Shown here: one piece after another, positions 32,901 to 44,756 of the stretch
How the letters are laid out: each line of letters starts with the position of its first letter
Numbering within the stretch: the stretch's first letter is position 1
NCBI GenBank assembly: GCA_018292915.2
Contig: JACVVK020000055.1
Location: 337,001 to 401,000, forward strand
Length of the DNA: 64,000 nt
Direction: 5' to 3'
Source of the DNA: Batillaria attramentaria
Lineage: Eukaryota > Mollusca > Gastropoda > Batillariidae
Translations under genes and position numbers: made by a program
Notes under the pieces: model-generated
What the model was told of the DNA's origin: nothing
What the model saw: only the letters and a program-made list of their open reading frames with translations
Database searches by the model: none

Positions 32901-35900
32901 CAAACTCTTCATGACAATGGGAATGAAATTTTATCCATGTCACTTGCTGACCAACTTACCTGCAAAACCTCCTGTCCCTGGGGGTCGAGGGGTGCCTGCA
33001 CCAGACGCACGTTAAACACACTGTGACTACGACTGGACTCCGCGTTCAGAGAAGTGTGCGCCACTTTCCGCCTCTTCTGACCTGAATCATGTAGGTGTCA
33101 GTAACGTCACTCACTAACAATAAAAATTTTCCTGGAAAACGATCAATGCTTGAAATTATTATTGCTATATACTTATAATAATGATTATCATGTGACATTC
33201 CAGTAACAACTAGAAACTTCACCAATGAGCCCAAAATCAGAGACAGTATTACATGTATATGTACTGACCTTTGTATAAAACCTCAAATGCCTCTTCTGTT
33301 GTTTTCACTTCCACCTCCACACAGTTGTGTACGTACATGTTGTCATTGCTGTCTGTCCTCAGAATCTTGGACTGTGGCGGTCTGAGAAATGACGAAAGAA
33401 AAGAAAATTGTTGAATCTCTGGAACTTGCATAAATCCACTCATCACATACTTTACGAAAACCTTAGTCTGCGATAGCATAAATCTGTTACAACGGGTGGG
33501 GGATAAGTAAACTCACTTGTAGCCTGTGATGGGGTCGTATGGCAGTTCTTCCAACAGGTCATAGATGTAGTTGTTGTAGATCTCAATGTACGACACAAAC
33601 ACAGCGTAGTTGTTGTCTTCCTCAACATTGTTGATCCGCATTGACTCTTTGACACGCTCGTGTTCATTCACGTCAAGTCTGCACACCAAACATGGTCCAT
33701 ACAACACTCAAATCAATGTCATCAAAATTGAAAAAACCTACAATAGTACACATGTATTTATGTCTAACATTTAGTAACTAGAAGCTGTTTGGAGTATCTG
33801 ATCATATAAACTGCACTTTTTTTTCTTTCCTTTTTTTTTATTTTGGAGGGGGGGGGGGGGGGGTGGAGGGGGGGGGGCCAGATTTTTTTCCCAGCATTCA
33901 AGTCTTCACCACCACAGAAACTTCGGTTACCTTCTTTCACCAGGTGTTTTTGGTGTCATCAGTCCTGGCATAATATCTCGCCTCTGTCGCTCCAACATTG
34001 CATCCACCTCTGTCTGAACTTCAAAGCCGTTCATGCGATCAGGACGAAACACCTGCAACAAGCAACACGTGTCATGCTTCATCTCCTTTTAGTTTTAGTT
34101 TCACACTATACTGTATACATAAGGATGGTCATGCCAAATCTCGCTCCATCAGTCTGTGACCACTTTTTGAAAAAGGAAGAAACTGTACATGGGTACTACA
34201 TGTACTACTGTACTTCCGAAAAGAACAGGATTCCGAAAGCATAGTAACTTCACAATAACCATGGTATTACTCTTACTAGTTGTGTCAAAGTTTACATACA
34301 CAATACTTAGCAGATAACTGATAAGGTGGTCAGTACTGTGCACGCAAAATTTGCCACAACCAACTATGAATATGATGCTATGATGCCATCCAACTGAAGA
34401 CCCACAAAATAAACGAAACATGCAAACAAATCTCTGCAAAAGAATTTCTGCAGAAAATTTCTGCAAATCAACAAGACAACCAACAGCATACTGTGAAATG
34501 CAGCAGAACAGAATCCTGCAATCATCTGCAGGAACAGCAAACTTATCAAACATAGAAAGTGTGATGAAAACCAACTGCAACTCTGACAATGCCAGACTTA
34601 CTGAGATAAAAACTTGAAACACAAACAACTGCAGCAAAATCTTCAAAGGAACAGATCTTATACCTGATAACAAATCCTGTTACCACGCATAACCTGGCAC
34701 AGACAGAAGAGTTTTCATCACACTTTCACATTCTGAGTTGAACAAAGCAGATGGAACAAATGAATGTTGTTTTTTTTCAATACTGCCCACCATTACAGCT
34801 GACAAACCCATTATTTTGTTCACATGCAGGTGCATACATGTACAGTCAAACTTACAGGTATATAAGTACCGCCATGCAAATACCAAACACGCTGCAGCGT
34901 TCCTTACAGCTTTCAAACTCTAGGGTCATTTTGTAAAATCAATGATGTACAGCCTCAAAATCTCTGCGACAGATTCTGAAATTTCTGCATAAACAATGGG
35001 CGTAATAAGGAACGCTGACGTTGACCTTTTCATTTCCTCTTTTGACAAGCCTTTCTGTGTTACAATTACAGTTTATGCCTATAATGTGATTGTCATAGGT
35101 ACCTTATGCAGATCTGACATGGTTGCCATAGTAATCACTATACAGCAAAAATCCTCAAGTAAGACCAAAGTTTTAATCAATGATTATGGTATCACTCATC
35201 ACAAAATTCAATTATTCAGGAAACAAATCTGCTCAACACTGTACACAATATTTGGAATCTCAGTGTTCTGTCTTTACTGCTGAAAACTGACAATACAAGT
35301 TTGCAAATTTATGCCTCACACATCACATTTCTCTGCCATCAGGATTCACAAGCACACTTAGTGACTTACATATTTCTTCGCCTGCAGGTCAGCAATGCTG
35401 TTGAAGAGAACATCCAGAGAGCGAGGAAGGATGCCCTGGTCTTGGGGAGTTCCTGTCATTGTGTACGTCTTGCCAGACCCAGTGATACCATAGGAGAACA
35501 GCAGCCCTGATAAACAACAGATCAGCGGTGATCATTTTATGTCCGCGCCTTGCGCCATTGGTGCATAAAAAAAAATGACCCATAAAAATCTTAAGCTGTG
35601 CGCCAATTGGCGCATCATTATAACTTTAAAAGTTTTGACACAGAGTGCTGTGCACTCACAGTCTGAAGACTCCCCAACAAAGTTCGTCTGCCACCCAGCG
35701 ACAGCTATTGTTACGTAAAATCTCATTGGATGAGACTACAATCAGGTGGTTTGGTCTGCCCAATCAGAAGCAATCGTTCATCTTCCCCAGAGCCTCGTTT
35801 TGGGGCGCTTTTCATACACAAAAAGTTGTGTGCGCGTCGCCATTTTTCTGTCGAAGCAGCAACGTTTCAGAAGAAAACATCATGCCTCCTAAAAAGAGGA

Positions 35901-38900
35901 AGTTATTAATTCATCTGTTCGGTTCCGTTTTAGAATGACCGTGACCCATAAAATTTGGAAATGGCCCATAGAAGGTGGTCACAGTGGGCCATTTTACCCA
36001 TAGATTTTCAACAAAAAATGATCACTGGATCAGATACAGCAAAATTGCACAAATAAGTTTGTTGATGTTACAAGCCACCTCCACTATAAAACTTAACAGT
36101 GTGGTTCAGTACACAGTCTACACTGCACAATTTGTTAGGGCCTGTGCAGACCCAGCAAAATTTCCTGTAATCTTACTTCTACACTAGTTAGCCAGACAAG
36201 TTACCAGGTCTGGTCTACATCCAAAAAATTGCCATGCGCAGACATCAGGAATTTTTTTTTTTTTTTTTTAAATATATGTGACAACTTTAAGTAACCCCAA
36301 CCAAACAAAATACTGCCAATGGTGCCACCATCACAGGTAACGATCTGCTAGATTTACCCAAGCAGTCTTACCATTTCTTCCAAAGATGAGGTCCTCCACC
36401 AAAGGCAATGCAACTTGCTCAAAGACAGCTTTCTGTGATGCGTACTCATCAAACACATGCTTGAACTTGTACTGGTACTGCAATAATGACAAAGTGCAAA
36501 TGTGGAGTGAGGTAATCAACTATTCGATGAAATAGCCCCAAGCCCCCTAAAAAAAAAAACAATTCACGTGACATGCTACAGTATACACACAAAGCAAGCT
36601 GACATGCATAACAAATGAAACATGCACAATTCACTGCACCAACTAGTATACATGTAGTGTACACAACAAACTAATGCCGTAATGGTGTCTGTTAAGTATA
36701 ATACTATTAATATTATATGACTTACAATACAGACTGACACAGAGACTTACTGAAGTTAGACCAACAATTCTGATTAAATTACGGAGTGAGTGAGTGGGAG
36801 TTTAACGTCCTTTTCCACCATGTATGGGTGATATCAAAGACAGGGCAACAGGAAAAGGCTCACGACCCGCGAGCATTGAAAGTCCAACGCTCTACCATTC
36901 GGCCACCCCGGCTCCCTGATTAAATTATGGATACATGAAAATAATAACATTAACTACAACAAAAGCACTACCAAAAAAAAAAAAAAAGAAGAAGAAGAAA
37001 AAAAAAGGAGAAAATATAGATCTAAAAAGCTTTACCTCTTTGACCTGTCCATTTCTAGAGGCAGCATTCTAAAGAGAAAAAGGAAACAAGCAACATGCTC
37101 AGTCATCTGCACTATAATAAATTATACAAATTATAATCTCCATCAGGGCTTCATAGTATTATATCCATGCCAGACATCAGAATCAGTCACCACACAGATA
37201 GACATCTGGGTTTCATAAATGATAATCATCCACGCCGGACCTTGCTCAAAGACTGATTCATTTCAGTGTTGTACATCCACAAAAACATCTATAGGACAAA
37301 TGTCCTGGACCATATTAAAGTAACAGGACAAATGTCCTGGACCATATTACAGTAATAGGACAAATGTCCTGGACCATATTAAAGTAACAGGACAAATGTC
37401 CTGGACCATATTACAGTAATAGGACAAATGTACAGGAATGGACCATATTAAGTAATAGGACAAATGTCCTGGACCATATTACAGGTGGGACCATATTACA
37501 GTAATAGGACGAATGTCCTGGACCATATTACAGTAATGGGACGAATGTCCTGGACCATACTACAGTAATAGGACAAATGTCCTGGACCATATTAAAGTAA
37601 CAGGACAAATGTCCTGGACCATATTACAGTAATAGGACGAATGTCCTGGACCATATTAAAGTAACAGGACAAATGTCCTCTTCAGAACAAAACTATCCGG
37701 ACATTTTTGAGTCATTATGTTTCTTGCTCAACAGCATCCGCTTCCTCTTTCCTCCCCATTTCTCTGTCACGCTGAACACCCAGTCTGACTCCCCCTTCAC
37801 ATCCATGGGTGCTTCCATCTGCACCCGCATTAGCATGGCTTGATTGTCTGCTGTCAGCCTATTCCTCTGGCTGGGGCGGTCGGTGGTCTAGTGGTTAAGA
37901 GACTTGTCACCAATGCGAGAGGTCAGGAGTTCGAGTCCCACTCGAATTTTTCCTTCTCGTACGTGGCACCGTTCATTCGGGCCGATCGTCGGGGGTTCTC
38001 TCCGGGTACTCCGGCTTCCTCCCCCTCTGCTTTGGAAATGTTCAGCCCACCAAATTTGAAAAATAAATGCAATTCTGTATTCCGAAATTTAAATAGCTGA
38101 GCTGACCCTTCGCACCACGTGATTGTAATGTGTTTATGTCCAGTGTTTGAGAGAATGCGTGTGATTCACGTGAGCGTGCGTGTTGGGTTCAGTTCGCGGC
38201 GCTTTGAGCCGATTCATGAAATTGGGTAAAGCGCCTATACAATACTCATTATTATTATTTATTATTATATTCTGGGCACTGAACCCCCTCTCCACATCAG
38301 CCTGCAGACTCGCTCTATAGGGCTAGTGTACCGTGTCCGAGAGGTTAGTTTAATCCTCTTTATTCCCTGGGGAACATAGGGCTACAACGTCCGAGAGGTA
38401 CAGTGTATTAAAATCCGATCGGACAATGACCGCGCTTTGTGGAAAATAATGGGACATTTGTCCTCTTGACTACAATTTGTACAGGACATCCTGCATGTTA
38501 TCTCGGATATTGTCCGATGTCCGACGTGGATGTACAACCCTGCATTTTCAAAAATATCCAACTACTCTCGTACAAACTACAAAGGCAGACGCATGTCCAA
38601 TCATTTCTCGTTTTCTGCGCCACGGTGGAAATACCTGATTATACTTTTCTAGTTCCCACAGATAATAAGATATGAAGCCCTGTACATGAACAATGCTGGA
38701 CTATGACTGTGTGTAATTTATTACTTGTAAGCTCTACAAAAGCACAGGTGCATTTTGTTCAAACCAGTCATTTAAAAAGTCAAAGTGCCTCAAACCTCAA
38801 AACTGAACCACTGTAATGTCTTTATACTAGGGTACCAGTATTGGACAGTATTCAGCATGGTGGATCATTTGGAAATTTAATATAACAAAAACCCTTTCCT

Positions 38901-41519
38901 TTAGGGGTGGGGGGAGATGACAGGATTCATACCTTATCTATCTACAAGCGAAGTATGAATGCTCCGGCAAATCTATTCTCATGCAATTTGCTAAGCAACA
39001 GCATTTCTAATTCTATTGTAAAGACATGATTAATGAGACTGGAGATGCGCTCAAGTCAAAGAAAATCCTCGGAGTCAGAGTCAGAAGAACACAGCAAACA
39101 ACCCCAAAAGTGCGAGTCCTGCCATTCCTGGTGTCTGCCTTGAAAAAACTGGTGATGTGGGCTGTGGTGGTGTGTGTGGGGTTCAGTAGGAAGTACTTAT
39201 GGAGGAAGCGGGAACCAACCTCCATCAGTTCATGCCCGTTGGCTGGTATGTTTCAAACTTGTACAAAATTACAATACCGGTATATACTGCTTCTGACTGG
39301 CAGAATAGTCAGCTGAACACTCTTATCCAAAACGAACAAGCAAGGAACTTAGGAAGTGTACAACTACGAGTTACAACATGCATCATTGTAGGTCATGTGT
39401 GTTCATAATTTACACATGTGCAACAAGCATTGACAATTTCCAAATCTACACTACTGCCTCAGTGCATGCGGTAACGCGTGCACATACACAAGTAGGCTAA
39501 TTTTCCTCTTTGGTGTGGTATACACCATGGTGAAGCAAGACTTACTTAACATGCATTTGAATCCACTGTTTTACTTTTAGCCATTAGCTGAACTACTGGC
39601 ACATGGCCATCCACACAATGGAATGCGCATACCTCAGGTGCTACCAGCTGCACTGTGTCAGAGCTGATTGGCTTGATGCATGTTGGGTCATCTGGGTTGT
39701 CCAAAGGGCGAATACGACAATAGACCTGTGCAAAAATAAGACAATGAAAAATGAAGTTCAAACTATAACTGCACTTGTATCATAACGGTAAGTAACAAGT
39801 TCAAGATAGCTCCTTAAGGTAAAAGCTCAGAGTCAAACCTCAGGCCAAATGGATGGGCTGGAAAATAAAATTAAAAACAACCAACAACATAACAAACACC
39901 TGAACTGCTACTGCTACAGACTTGTACTAGTAAAAACTAAAATACTAGCTGTAGTTGTACAGTATTGGAATTCAATGTAAAATCATTGGTGTCCATGCCA
40001 AACTTTGTATACATGTGCCACCTGATGAACATCTCGTTGCACTTTCAAGGTCTGGCAAGACACCAACAAAATCATCTAACTGATATTGAGGCAATCGATA
40101 CAGTTTATCATTTGTCTGCAAGTGAAGCAACACTACTATTACTACTTAGTACTACTACTAAACTTGACAAGCTTCTGTACAAGCACCCAAATAAAATATG
40201 GTGATACCTTCCACTTACAGCCACAGCAGAGTTGTTTTATTTGGTTTTGCTTACCTCAACAGGTTCATAGTCCCCAGGGCTGTTTGGATTTCTTTTGCGG
40301 GGTGTCTTTCCCCGTCTGGAAAGAGAAAGAATTTGAAACCATAATGCTTAAAAATAAAATGCTCACCATTGTACAGTTTTGGCAGTATCAGCAGGGATCG
40401 ATTTTCTCACGCGCCGTGCGACTATGTCTCATATTTTGATAAAATGTCGCATAGAAATTTCGCCAAAATGCGTCATAATGTCCCATGAACATGACATCAC
40501 AAGCGCACCAGACAACGCGAAGCAGAGATGCGCTGTCCGTGTCAGTCATAGAGTCTGTTACACTAATCTAATTTTAGTGATGAGGCTTTCAGAACCTGAA
40601 CGTCACTGCACTTAGGAACAGGTTCTCGGCACAGACATGTGACAGAGTGATACGGGTGAACTTGACTAGTCTCATAGAAAACGAAAATGTCTCATAAAAA
40701 TGACTGGTCAAGGACTGAAGGAGACAATGTCTCATTGGCATTTTTGAGTAAATCCATCCCTGTATCAGAGTATGGTATGTCACACTATACTGCAAAACTA
40801 CAGCTCATAAAGCAACTTTCCCCATTATTCAGACTTACTATTCTACAAAACAAGTCCCACTAACGACGTGCTGTATACATGTCATTGTTCATTAAAAGAT
40901 TTTAAAACATGCTTATCAGTTTTTGCTGAAAGTGAAACTGTATGGGCCTTGGGATTACAAAATGTGTACTGAGTGCACATGCAGCAAGACCCAAAGTCAC
41001 TGCATCCCCCACAGGTCTCTCAACATTTAGCAGAGACAAAGAAGGGCAGGTGTCTTGACATCTCACGAAGGGTGCAAATTTGGTAGGCCCGAATACAGCA
41101 ATAGCCACACTGTAGCAAAATTTAAAGTCATGGATCTTTCTCATCCTTTTCTTGCTTGATCAGGTTAAAATAAGAGTATTAAGAGTAAGACCCTTAAAAA
41201 TTACACCCCCCCCCCCCCCCCCCTGAACAACTCACACTTGTTCCTCAAATTAGTTCTAATAGTTGTCATGCGGCAGATGACCAGTGCATGATGTTATAAC
41301 TGAATTACATCATCTTGTCAGAGCTTGGTGTTGCTTATTAAGGGGGAAATCGAAGACTGTATGAGGGCGCACGAATCAACAAAGATCAAGATGACTCATG
41401 TCTGACACTATGCACAGCAAATTTTGCCACGAGTTGGCTTCAACTCAAAGCAACCAACTAAACAACGGTCGGCGGTCCTTCCATGAATTACATTACACAA
41501 ATACTCACTGTGGCTTCAT
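24802..41519 (-). CDS. KIF23: KIF23 / MKLP1 / Pavarotti, kinesin-6 of centralspindlin
   Basis: Twenty-one exons in one frame, 889 residues: 41519-41509, 40315-40255, 39725-39633, 37068-37036, 36477-36372, 35506-35370, 34052-33931, 33678-33517, 33381-33269, 33081-32960, 30691-30509, 30055-29936, 29482-29270, 28856-28754, 28607-28399, 27824-27714, 27440-27123, 26441-26336, 25974-25835, 25353-25172, 24826-24802. The N-terminal motor has the P-loop GITGSGKT (108-115), switch [10 protein letters not shown] (292-300) and switch II DLAGSER (334-340). A coiled coil follows at about 493-650, then a basic, Ser/Pro-rich tail. The tail carries KRRSS (851-855) and EWTDTETRC (864-872), which closely match the conserved MKLP1 C-terminus. 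KIF23 pairs with RACGAP1 (CYK-4) to form centralspindlin, bundles midzone microtubules and is needed for cytokinesis. KRRSS resembles the Aurora B/14-3-3 site of human MKLP1 (inference). The last exon encodes only KRQKQSKV. Human isoforms are about 856-960 residues, so this looks full length. Confidence 0.95.
25699..25743 (+). repeat. CA tract with A and G runs
   Basis: A short CA run is followed by nine A and about thirteen G, in a KIF23 intron. Confidence 0.9.
26911..26990 (+). repeat. (GT)n microsatellite
   Basis: About 40 GT units with one GC interruption, in the KIF23 intron between exons 27440-27123 and 26441-26336. Confidence 0.97.
30978..32867 (-). mobile_element. AGGTCA-rich dispersed element, copy 2, interrupted
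   Basis: Reverse-complement relative of 972-2107, with the same unit order and long stretches of near identity, in the KIF23 intron between exons 33081-32960 and 30691-30509. It is split by an 803-bp inverted-repeat element at 31713-32515. Where copy 1 has a long GT tract, this copy has a short CA/CAGA tract. Confidence 0.75.
31713..32515 (-). mobile_element. hAT-like element with broken BED-finger fragment
   Basis: The ends are CAGGGCTGCCTACC and its complement, flanked by the direct repeat ACAAGG. The surrounding AGGTCA element is continuous once this segment is removed. On the minus strand an ATG at 32255 opens a frame with a basic N-terminus and [11 protein letters not shown], the CxxC half of a BED-type zinc finger. 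The expected continuation ([10 protein letters not shown]) is in another frame from about 32083, so a one-base shift breaks it. No transposase catalytic region is present, so it is a non-autonomous remnant. Confidence 0.7.
36786..36917 (-). mobile_element. SINE family C, copy 2
   Basis: Reverse copy with CGTCCTTTTCCACCA and CCAACGCTCTACCATTCGGC. The B-box region is partly deleted. It lies in a KIF23 intron. Confidence 0.7.
37294..37679 (+). repeat. About 12 copies of a 32-bp tandem repeat
   Basis: The unit is GGACAAATGTCCT followed by GGACCATATTACAGTAATA, with small variants (AAAGTAACA, GGACGAATG) and one disrupted copy near 37430-37490. GGACAAATGTCC is a near-palindrome. Confidence 0.9.
37869..38268 (+). 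mobile_element. SINE family A, copy 2
   Basis: It begins GGTCGGTGGTCTAGTGGTTA with the B box AGTTCGAGTCCC, then the body ending GGGTAAAGCGCCTATACAA and ATTATT. It is nested in the 37264-38542 element. Confidence 0.85.
40392..40762. mobile_element. Inverted-repeat MITE, CAGGGATSGATTT ends
   Basis: A 371-base element with imperfect inverted ends (CAGGGATCGATTTTCTCA against CAGGGATGGATTTACTCA) and TATCAG repeated directly on both sides. It lies in the KIF23 intron just upstream of exon 40315-40255. Confidence 0.7.
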
Positions 41520-42166
41520 TTTGAATGCTTGTGTGAGGTCCGATCGTTAAAAATCCACGTTGAAACAGCAATCAAATTTTCTCAATCAACAAATCACTTC
41601 AACGCAGTCTCTGTTGAGAACCAGAATCACTGCTTCCGGTTTTTGAATTTCGAGGCAGAATGAGCCAATCAATGGCCACTACAGGTTTCTTAGCATTTAG
41701 CTCCCTTGAAAAAGCAATTTGCCCACTCTAAATTTATAATTGAGACGCGTTTTGCATTATTTCCACGTTCACAGCTCTTATTAGAGGGTCTTGTATTGTT
41801 TGAAACTCGAGATGCCCTGCAAAACCAAGTTCTAGCAGTTTTAGAATGAAAACTGATGCGCGTAAAGGGGAGGCAACTGCGGGGCTCGTGGATATTTACA
41901 CGGCAACAAATTAGTTCAAGGTCAAGAAAAAATAGAAGAAATCTATCAAAAGTGCTGACCCATCGCTCTTTGTAGTTTGGTAAAATAAATAGAAAGCTGC
42001 AACAACTGTGATTCTGTAAGTTAGTTCCCTGATAATGAAGTAACTGATCGGGCCGGACACAATGGAACAGTTATTTGCACGACAGCCGTGTACTTAGTAA
42101 TTCCCGAAGTGTACGAGATAAAACGAGACTTCGCGTCAGCTTTGCGAAACCTGAAGAAACAGAATC
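41520..42166. promoter_or_regulatory. Head-to-head KIF23/SEC11 promoter region
   Basis: Only 647 bases separate the two start codons, which point away from each other. A CCAAT pentamer lies at 41665-41669 and a TTTGAA hexamer at 41642-41647. Read from the KIF23 side the order is CCAAT, TTTGAA, gene, as in vertebrate G2/M promoters that use NF-Y and a CHR element. No TATA box was noted. Whether these motifs function here is inference. Confidence 0.5.
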
Positions 42167-42681
42167 ATGAGTGGCCTGCTAAGTTTCGATTTTCTTGACG
42201 ATGTTCGTCGCATGAACAAGCGGCAGGTAATTATTAGTATCATATTAGTGTTTAATAATACTTGTCATATATGCCGGTTTGATTCGGCCTGTGATTGTGT
42301 AATTTCCACGTATGAACTGCCGACATATGCCGGTTAGTGATGCCAGACAGCTGGTTCTTGAGTGCACACGTGTGTTTATAAACAACTTATAATGAAATGT
42401 GGATCACGTACATGTATGTGTACCAGACCATAGGGCAGTGTGTCGAAAGACCTCACAGGTTAGTTTGAGCAGTTAAAATCGTTGGATTTGGGAAACAGCG
42501 TTTCATTGTCGAGTTTGAAGCGAACTAACAAGTTCCGTTGTATTGCAGCTGTACTACCAAGTCTTGAACTTTGGTATGATAGTGTCATCTGCCCTCATGA
42601 TATGGAAAGGTCTGATGGTGGTTACAGGCAGTGAATCTCCTATTGTTGTGGTGCTCAGGTATGTCTGTCTCTTGTTCTCGT

Positions 42682-42713
<32 letters not shown>

Positions 42714-44756
42714 TGTTCTCGTTTCTCTCCTCTCTTTCATCTCATTCTCTTTTTCTCTTTCTCTCTATCACTCTCACACACAGGCACACACATACAAACA
42801 CGTGCATACACACACAGAGTACACAATAATTTTTATTTTACTTTTTCTTTTTTAAGTTTCAACTGGAATTTCTGCTTGATGTCATTGATTTCTCATATAT
42901 TCCAGAGTTGGCCATCCTGTAGCAATGTTTTAAATTCTCTCGAACTGATTATTTTTGCTTGCAGTGGTAGCATGGAACCAGCATTTCACAGAGGAGACCT
43001 GCTGCTGCTGACCAACTATAGAGAGGAGCCCATCCGTGTAGGAGAAATTGTAGTGTTCAAAGTGGAGGGCAGAGATATTCCTATTGTTCACAGAGTGCTT
43101 AAAGTTCATGAAAAGTAAGTTTAAGCTTGCAAAAACTTAGACCAGAAACTATTACCAGTAACCCATTTCTAATCAAGTAAGTCATGTAGGAGTCTATTCC
43201 CCTGTCCAAGTAAGTGGAAGTATAGATTAGAAGACTAAGTTCAGTACATGCATGATTTGTGCACATGTATATGCAGCATCAAAATAAACAAGCTGAGTTA
43301 GAACGACATCTTGCACTACCACACAAGTTAATGTAATGTCTAATACGCTGGTAGGAGAATCGGAAGAATGGAAACCCCTTTCACAGTCGCTCTGTGTCAT
43401 GCGTTAGAATTCGAAAAAAATGCATGATTTCATTGGGATTCTGATTTTACATTATGTAACCTGTTTTCAAGAATCTGTCGAGTGTACGGAGTGCTGTAAT
43501 TGTAAAGCAAGAAAAATGTATGATGTGAATGGAATGTCTGTTACTATGTTGGCATATTTTCTTTTTCAGGGACGATGGCTCAGTGAAGTTCTTGACCAAG
43601 GGAGACAATAACTCAGTGGATGACCGTGGATTGTATGCTCCTGGACAGTTGTGGTTAGACAAGAAGGACGTTGTAGGCAGAGCTAGAGGGTATGTCAGTG
43701 CTTTTATCAAATTTCATGTGTTGTCAATGTTCTTTTGTGTAGCAAATAAGTGAGCATCAGGATACATGGTTATAATTATGTAGAAGAGCTCTCTAAAAGT
43801 AAAAGGGGTTTTGGTTGGTGCCTTCTTACTTTATTTTGATAATTCAGTCTTGACTTTCTTTGGTGTGGAAACTACATATATATTCTTTCAAATAGATTAA
43901 GTAAGTAGACTGGGCAGCTGGTTGTCTTGTGATTAAGAGACTTTGCCGCCAGTGTGAGAGGTCAGGTAAGCATCCCACCTGGGGTAAAGAATTTCTCCTT
44001 CTGTACATGGCATCGTTGATTTGGGCTGATCGTTGGGGGTTCCTCCCCCTCTGCTTTGGAAATGTTCAGCCCACAGAATTTGAAAATAAATGCAATTCTA
44101 AATTCCCAACCTTAAATAGCTGAGCTGGTCTTTCTCACCACGTGATTGTAGTGTGTTTATGTCCAGTGTGAGAGAGAATGTGTGTGATTCACGTGAGCAT
44201 GTGTGTTAGGTTCAGCTCGTTGTGCTTTGAGCCAGTTCAAGAAACTGGGTAAAGCACCCACACAATACACAGTTATTACTATTATAACCTCTCTTTTTCA
44301 TGTGCAGGTTTGTGCCTTATGTAGGCATAGTGACAATACTCATGAACGACTATCCAAAGTTTAAGGTAAGTGAACGGCTGAAGAGTGGGTGAAATAAAAC
44401 ATACAAGTTACAGTGCGTCAGCCAGTCAGATACACCACGTAATTGTTGTTTCTGTCATTAAATCTTGGAAATGCTGAAGTGTGCAAGTGCAGTGTGTCTA
44501 CAACTTTGGTGCAAGTTTCATCAAGACATTCTACACACAATGGAAGTTTTCCTTTCCTTTTTGATTATTGATTTGTTCAATTACTTAGCATTGAAAACAG
44601 AAGAAGCTTACTCCTTATGAAGACATTGCCAGTATTATTGTCGTCATAGTAATGTCGACATCTGCCAGTACATTTATATTTCTGGATGTGTGTTTGTATT
44701 TGCAGTATGCCATATTGGTGTGCCTGGGAATCTTCGTCCTTGTTCATCGGGAGTGA
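42167..44756 (+). CDS. SEC11: SEC11, signal peptidase complex catalytic subunit
   Basis: Six exons, 42167-42226, 42549-42658, 42965-43114, 43570-43689, 44308-44365 and 44706-44756, encode 182 residues in one frame, close to the 179 of human SEC11A. The protein begins [20 protein letters not shown], has an N-terminal membrane helix (about 25-45) and the type I signal peptidase blocks [12 protein letters not shown] (catalytic Ser59), PIVHRV (His99) and [11 protein letters not shown] (conserved Asp). It ends [13 protein letters not shown]. The eukaryotic enzyme uses Ser-His-Asp chemistry to remove signal peptides from proteins entering the ER. The window contains one intact copy with all key residues. 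Vertebrates have SEC11A and SEC11C; the single-letter assignment is not meaningful here. Confidence 0.96.
43908..44287 (+). mobile_element. SINE family A, copy 3
   Basis: Divergent copy in a SEC11 intron. It keeps the GGTTGTCTTGTGATTAAGAGA head, CGTTGGGGGTTCCTCCCCC and the GGGTAAAGCACCCACACAA tail. Confidence 0.7.

Larger units (their letters stand above)
37264..38542. mobile_element. Inverted-repeat element with internal satellite and nested SINE
   Basis: The ends CAGTGTTGTACATCCAC and GTGGATGTACAACCCTG match at 16 of 17 positions and are flanked by CATTT repeats. The left part is a tandem array (37294-37679), and a family A SINE lies inside at 37869-38268. It is in a KIF23 intron. Confidence 0.7.

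Noticed and set aside
34149..34673. A 174-codon minus-strand frame with hydrophobic content
   Set aside because: It lies in the KIF23 intron between exons 35506-35370 and 34052-33931, shows no family motif and is T-rich intron sequence.
37294..37679. CRISPR-like regular repeats
   Set aside because: Units are contiguous with no unique spacers, the genome is animal, and the array lies in a transposon-like element.
37869..37950. tRNA gene-like A and B boxes, also at 8597, 14762, 52094 and elsewhere
   Set aside because: They are heads of SINEs with shared bodies and tails. No cloverleaf with a proper acceptor stem and terminator was seen.
42543..43118. A 191-codon frame through a SEC11 intron
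   Set aside because: It is read-through of a CT/CA-rich intron. The splice sites at 42658 and 42965 restore the conserved SEC11 sequence.
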